64,000 bases of DNA from contig NZ_OY762974.1 of assembly GCF_963667135.1 (NCBI RefSeq), positions 2,480,001 to 2,544,000 on the forward strand. The letters run 5' to 3'. This DNA is from an uncultured Macellibacteroides sp. (GTDB lineage: Bacteria > Bacteroidota > Bacteroidia > Bacteroidales > Tannerellaceae). Both the position numbers and the translations under genes were made by a program. Below the pieces are notes generated by a model. It had not been told where the DNA came from. It was given only the letters and a program-made list of their open reading frames with translations, and did no database searches. Every line of letters starts with the position of its first letter. Within the stretch, counting starts at the first letter, position 1. Positions 61,669 to 64,000 of the stretch are shown piece after piece.

Positions 61669-62190
61669 ATGAGTGCAAGGAACTTTTGGACCATTTTCTT
61701 GAAGATACTTGGAATATGGTTAGTTATTAACGGAATTACTACACTAACGCAATTTATCTCTGCGGTATCATATCTATCGTTTAATGAAAAAGAGAATTTT
61801 TTGGCTTTTTTATATATAGCTGTACTATTCATACTTATTATAGGTGTTTATTATTTAATTTTTCGGTTTTTTGTATTCAAAACTTCTTGGCTTATTGACA
61901 AGTTGAAACTGGAAAATGGATTTGCTGAAGGGAATATCGGACTTACTATGAATGGTTCTTCAGTAATTAAGATTGCAACTATTGTTATTGGGGGATTGAT
62001 TTTTATAGACAGTTTTCCTTTGTTTTGCAAAGAGATTTTTAATTACTTTCAACAAAAGAGAATGTTCAATGAGAATTACTCGTCTGGGTGGATAGTCCTT
62101 CACTTTGTAAAAACGGTTTTAGGTTATTTATTAATGACCAATAGCACGTTTGTTGTTAGATTCATCGAAAAACAAGATAAAGAAAAATAG
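61669..62190 (+). CDS. Small membrane protein of unknown function
   Basis: A 173-residue protein, not recognised. Four hydrophobic segments can be seen at about residues 8-33, 46-72, 100-120 and 143-163 (IWLVINGITTLTQFISAV, YIAVLFILIIGVYYLIFRFF, IATIVIGGLIFIDSF, VLGYLLMTNSTFVV), and the C-terminus is charged (EKQDKEK). It ends 15 bp before the hydrolase gene at 62206, so the two may be co-transcribed. The only promoter-like signal seen upstream is the ECF element at 61224. Confidence 0.7.
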   Translation: MSARNFWTIFLKILGIWLVINGITTLTQFISAVSYLSFNEKENFLAFLYIAVLFILIIGVYYLIFRFFVFKTSWLIDKLKLENGFAEGNIGLTMNGSSVIKIATIVIGGLIFIDSFPLFCKEIFNYFQQKRMFNENYSSGWIVLHFVKTVLGYLLMTNSTFVVRFIEKQDKEK

Positions 62191-62205
62191 TAATTGTAAC
62201 TAGAT

Positions 62206-62664
62206 ATGAAGACATCCCTGGTATTGATTGATATTCAAAATGATTATTTTGATAAAGGACGTATGACCCTTGAAGGGGCTGATAAGGCAAGTGTAAATGC
62301 ACGATTGATTCTTGATAAATTCAGGTCGGAAGGGTTGCCTGTAATCCATATTCAGCATATTGCAGCAAGTCCGACGGCTACATTTTTTCTGCCCGACACT
62401 TTTGGATCTGAAATCCATGATAAAGTAAAGCCAATTGGGAATGAAAAGGTCATCGTTAAACACTATCCGAATAGTTTCAGAGAAACAGATTTGCTTGATT
62501 ACTTAAAATCTTTGCATATTACTGATTTGGTGCTATGTGGAATGATGACTCATATGTGTGTTGATGCGACAACAAGAGCGGCAAAAGATTTTGGATTTAC
62601 ATGTACGGTGATTGGAGATGCCTGCGCAACTAAAAACATGGAAATAAATGGACAGATGGTCTAA
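62206..62664 (+). CDS. Isochorismatase-family cysteine hydrolase, cut short by an in-frame stop
   Basis: A 152-residue cytosolic hydrolase of the isochorismatase/nicotinamidase fold. The likely catalytic triad is present: Asp9 in LIDIQNDYFD, Lys in VIVKHYPNSF, and Cys in LCGMMTHMCVDATTRAAKD. After GDACATKNMEINGQMV the frame meets TAA, but the next 29 codons read AIDVQNSFLAALNYFYSTVV and onward to a second stop at 62752-62754, which is the usual C-terminal helix of this family. The gene therefore seems to have lost about 30 residues by one nonsense change; activity is uncertain. Substrate unknown. Confidence 0.82.
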   Translation: MKTSLVLIDIQNDYFDKGRMTLEGADKASVNARLILDKFRSEGLPVIHIQHIAASPTATFFLPDTFGSEIHDKVKPIGNEKVIVKHYPNSFRETDLLDYLKSLHITDLVLCGMMTHMCVDATTRAAKDFGFTCTVIGDACATKNMEINGQMV

Positions 62665-62754
62665 GCCATCGATGTGCAGAATAGCTTTCTGGCAGCATTA
62701 AATTACTTTTATTCGACAGTGGTAACGACGAAAGATTATTTGGATAGGATATAA
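62662..62754 (+). pseudogene. Orphaned 3' end of the isochorismatase-family gene
   Basis: From the TAA at 62662 to the TAA at 62752 the frame stays open and encodes the expected C-terminal segment (VQNSFLAALNYFYS, then TKDYLDRI). A CAA-to-TAA change would explain the break. Confidence 0.7.
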
Positions 62755-62821
62755 GGCTACCTTATAAAAAGAGAACCTTTTAAATATCAGTTACGTTTTT
62801 TGCAATTTAAACCAAATAATA

Positions 62822-62865
62822 AAACCGTGTTGGCAAGGGATTTTCTTTTCCTGCTAACACGGTTT
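62822..62865. terminator. Bidirectional terminator hairpin, hydrolase / GH97
   Basis: AAACCGTGTT pairs with AACACGGTTT, extended inward by GCA/TGC and further pairs with small mismatches. It lies between convergent genes. Confidence 0.65.
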
Positions 62866-62906
62866 ATGTTTATCAATTTCAGCAATAAAGTTGCTGCTAT
62901 AAAGTA

Positions 62907-64000
62907 TTACTTCACTTTCAAAACGCCTGCCCAGCCTCCGTTGCGAACCATTCGCAGCGTAAGGCTTTTGTCCTTTTGAACAGTACTTTCACGCTTTTTA
63001 TAATCCATTGCTTGTCGGTCGGCGTTGATGCCGTCTTCGAATGAAGTCAACGTATAAGTTTTACCATCTTCCAGAAAATCGAGCGAGATGGTTACTTCAC
63101 GATCTTTGTCTCCAGTCATGGCTCCGATAAACCATGTGTCGCCTTTACGACGGGCAAGAACTGCGGTTTCGCCTGCTTTGGCTTCCAGTCCTTTTAACTC
63201 ATCCCAGGTAACAGGTACTTGTGTGATGAAATCGGTGCATTCCTTTTCTCGGTAATAATAGACCGGATTATCAGCAAGCATCTGTAGTCCGCTTTCGAAT
63301 ATTACAAAAAGAGCCATCTGGTAAGCACGTGTACCAGAACCCATTGCATTGGCACGGGTATAACGATTGTCTTCCGGTTGAGCCGAAATCATGGATCCTG
63401 GTGTATAGTCCATAGGACCTGCCGCATTGCGGATAAAAGGAAGATATACACTGTTTTCAGGTTTACATCTGCCTCCCTGTTCCATCCCTAAAACGCCTTC
63501 GTAAGAAAGAATGTTCGGGTAGGTTCGTTCAAGTCCTGCAGGTTTGAAAGCTCCGTGGAAGTCTACAAACAAATTATATTTGGCAGATTCTTTTGCCACC
63601 CTTTCGTAGAAGTTAACCATCCATTGGTCGCTGCGGTCCATGAAGTCTATTTTGGTTCCGGCAATTCCCCATTCGCTGAAAGTTTTAAAGAGATCAAAGT
63701 TGTTTTCGACAGCTAACCAGGTAAGCCACAATACGATTTTTACATTTTTCTCTTTTCCATAGCGAATCAACTCTTTCAGGTCGATTGTTGGATTGGGAGT
63801 ATAAGGATCGATTGTACTTTTAGCCCATCCTTCGTCCATGATAATGTAGGGGATACCAAACTTTGAAGCAAAGTCAATATAGTATTTATAGGAATCCATG
63901 TTGTAACCCGAACGGAAATCCACTCCGTAAAGGCGGGCATCATGCCACCATTCCCAGCAAACCTGTCCCGGTTTGATCCAGGATGTATTGCCTAAAACAT
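62907..64000 (-). CDS. GH97-family glycosidase, 3' part (5' end outside window)
   Basis: The last 364 codons of a glycoside hydrolase family 97 enzyme; the frame stays open to the window edge, so the start is not in view. Catalytic-barrel marks: GNTSWIKPGQVCWEWWHDAR, ARLYGVDFRSGYN, IIMDEGWA, WLTWLAVENN, GIAGTKIDFMDRSDQWM, VDFHGAFKPAGLERTYPN and SYEGVLGMEQ. The C-terminal beta domain follows (ARRKGDTWFIGAMTGDKDRE). GH97 enzymes of Bacteroidales are exported alpha-glucosidases or alpha-galactosidases; the Asp in KIDFMD could be the nucleophile of the retaining alpha-galactosidase type, but this cannot be settled by eye. Confidence 0.92.
   Translation of the reverse strand, partial: VLGNTSWIKPGQVCWEWWHDARLYGVDFRSGYNMDSYKYYIDFASKFGIPYIIMDEGWAKSTIDPYTPNPTIDLKELIRYGKEKNVKIVLWLTWLAVENNFDLFKTFSEWGIAGTKIDFMDRSDQWMVNFYERVAKESAKYNLFVDFHGAFKPAGLERTYPNILSYEGVLGMEQGGRCKPENSVYLPFIRNAAGPMDYTPGSMISAQPEDNRYTRANAMGSGTRAYQMALFVIFESGLQMLADNPVYYYREKECTDFITQVPVTWDELKGLEAKAGETAVLARRKGDTWFIGAMTGDKDREVTISLDFLEDGKTYTLTSFEDGINADRQAMDYKKRESTVQKDKSLTLRMVRNGGWAGVLKVK

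Overview
The window looks like chromosomal DNA from an anaerobic member of the Bacteroidales. The evidence is three complete SusC/SusD pairs, each next to an ECF sigma factor and a FecR-type anti-sigma factor, Mfa-type fimbrial genes with DUF3868/DUF3575 partners, -7 boxes of the TAnnTTTG type, weak Shine-Dalgarno sites and AT-rich intergenic DNA. A murT-murK-murQ block like that of Tannerella forsythia would fit a Tannerellaceae/Parabacteroides-like genome, but the species cannot be fixed from sequence reading alone. No rRNA, tRNA or CRISPR array was seen.

Layout. 1-3439 (minus): an Mfa-type fimbrial operon (DUF3575, DUF3868/OmpA-like, major fimbrillin, start of an Mfa2-like anchor). A 0.8 kb AT-rich divergent region follows with four spaced copies of a 15-bp repeat. 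4285-18057 (plus): ECF sigma, FecR, SusC, SusD and then three consecutive exported FAD-dependent oxidoreductases with no glycoside hydrolase, an unusual predicted oxidative utilisation locus. 18150-19994 (minus): glmS. 20588-24510 (plus) with arsR on the minus strand: an arsenic operon (arsE-arsF-arsG-acr3-arsC-arsP) with near-identical ArsR operators at both ends.

25000-48166: a peptidoglycan/muropeptide salvage island. An ECF sigma gene (minus) diverges from FecR-SusC-SusD. Next come a NamZ-type exo-muramidase, a sodium:solute symporter, a large amidase with a golvesin-like domain inserted in it, a GT2-DUF4922 pair whose role is unexplained, an AmpG-like MurT transporter, a second NamZ, MurK, MurQ, a metallophosphoesterase/beta-propeller protein and a serine hydrolase. 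The inferred flow is: outer-membrane uptake by SusCD, removal of the stem peptide by the amidase, release of MurNAc by NamZ, import by MurT, phosphorylation by MurK, and conversion by MurQ to GlcNAc-6-P plus lactate.

48167-50080: intergenic repeats (an 18-bp inverted repeat pair and four 22-bp tandem units), then a complete ISAs1-family element with 14-bp terminal inverted repeats and a 9-bp target duplication. 50108-52201 (minus): a choloylglycine-hydrolase-family Ntn hydrolase and a membrane-anchored LytTR regulator, with two LytTR-consensus direct repeats just upstream of a clear Bacteroidales promoter for the hydrolase. 52406-53626: an MFS exporter. 53827-61098: a third ECF-FecR-SusC-SusD set without enzymes beside it. 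61099-61668: an intergenic region with a second copy of that locus's ECF promoter element and two kinds of helically phased repeats. 61669-64000: a small membrane protein, an isochorismatase-family hydrolase cut short by an in-frame stop, and the 3' part of a GH97 glycosidase on the minus strand running off the window.
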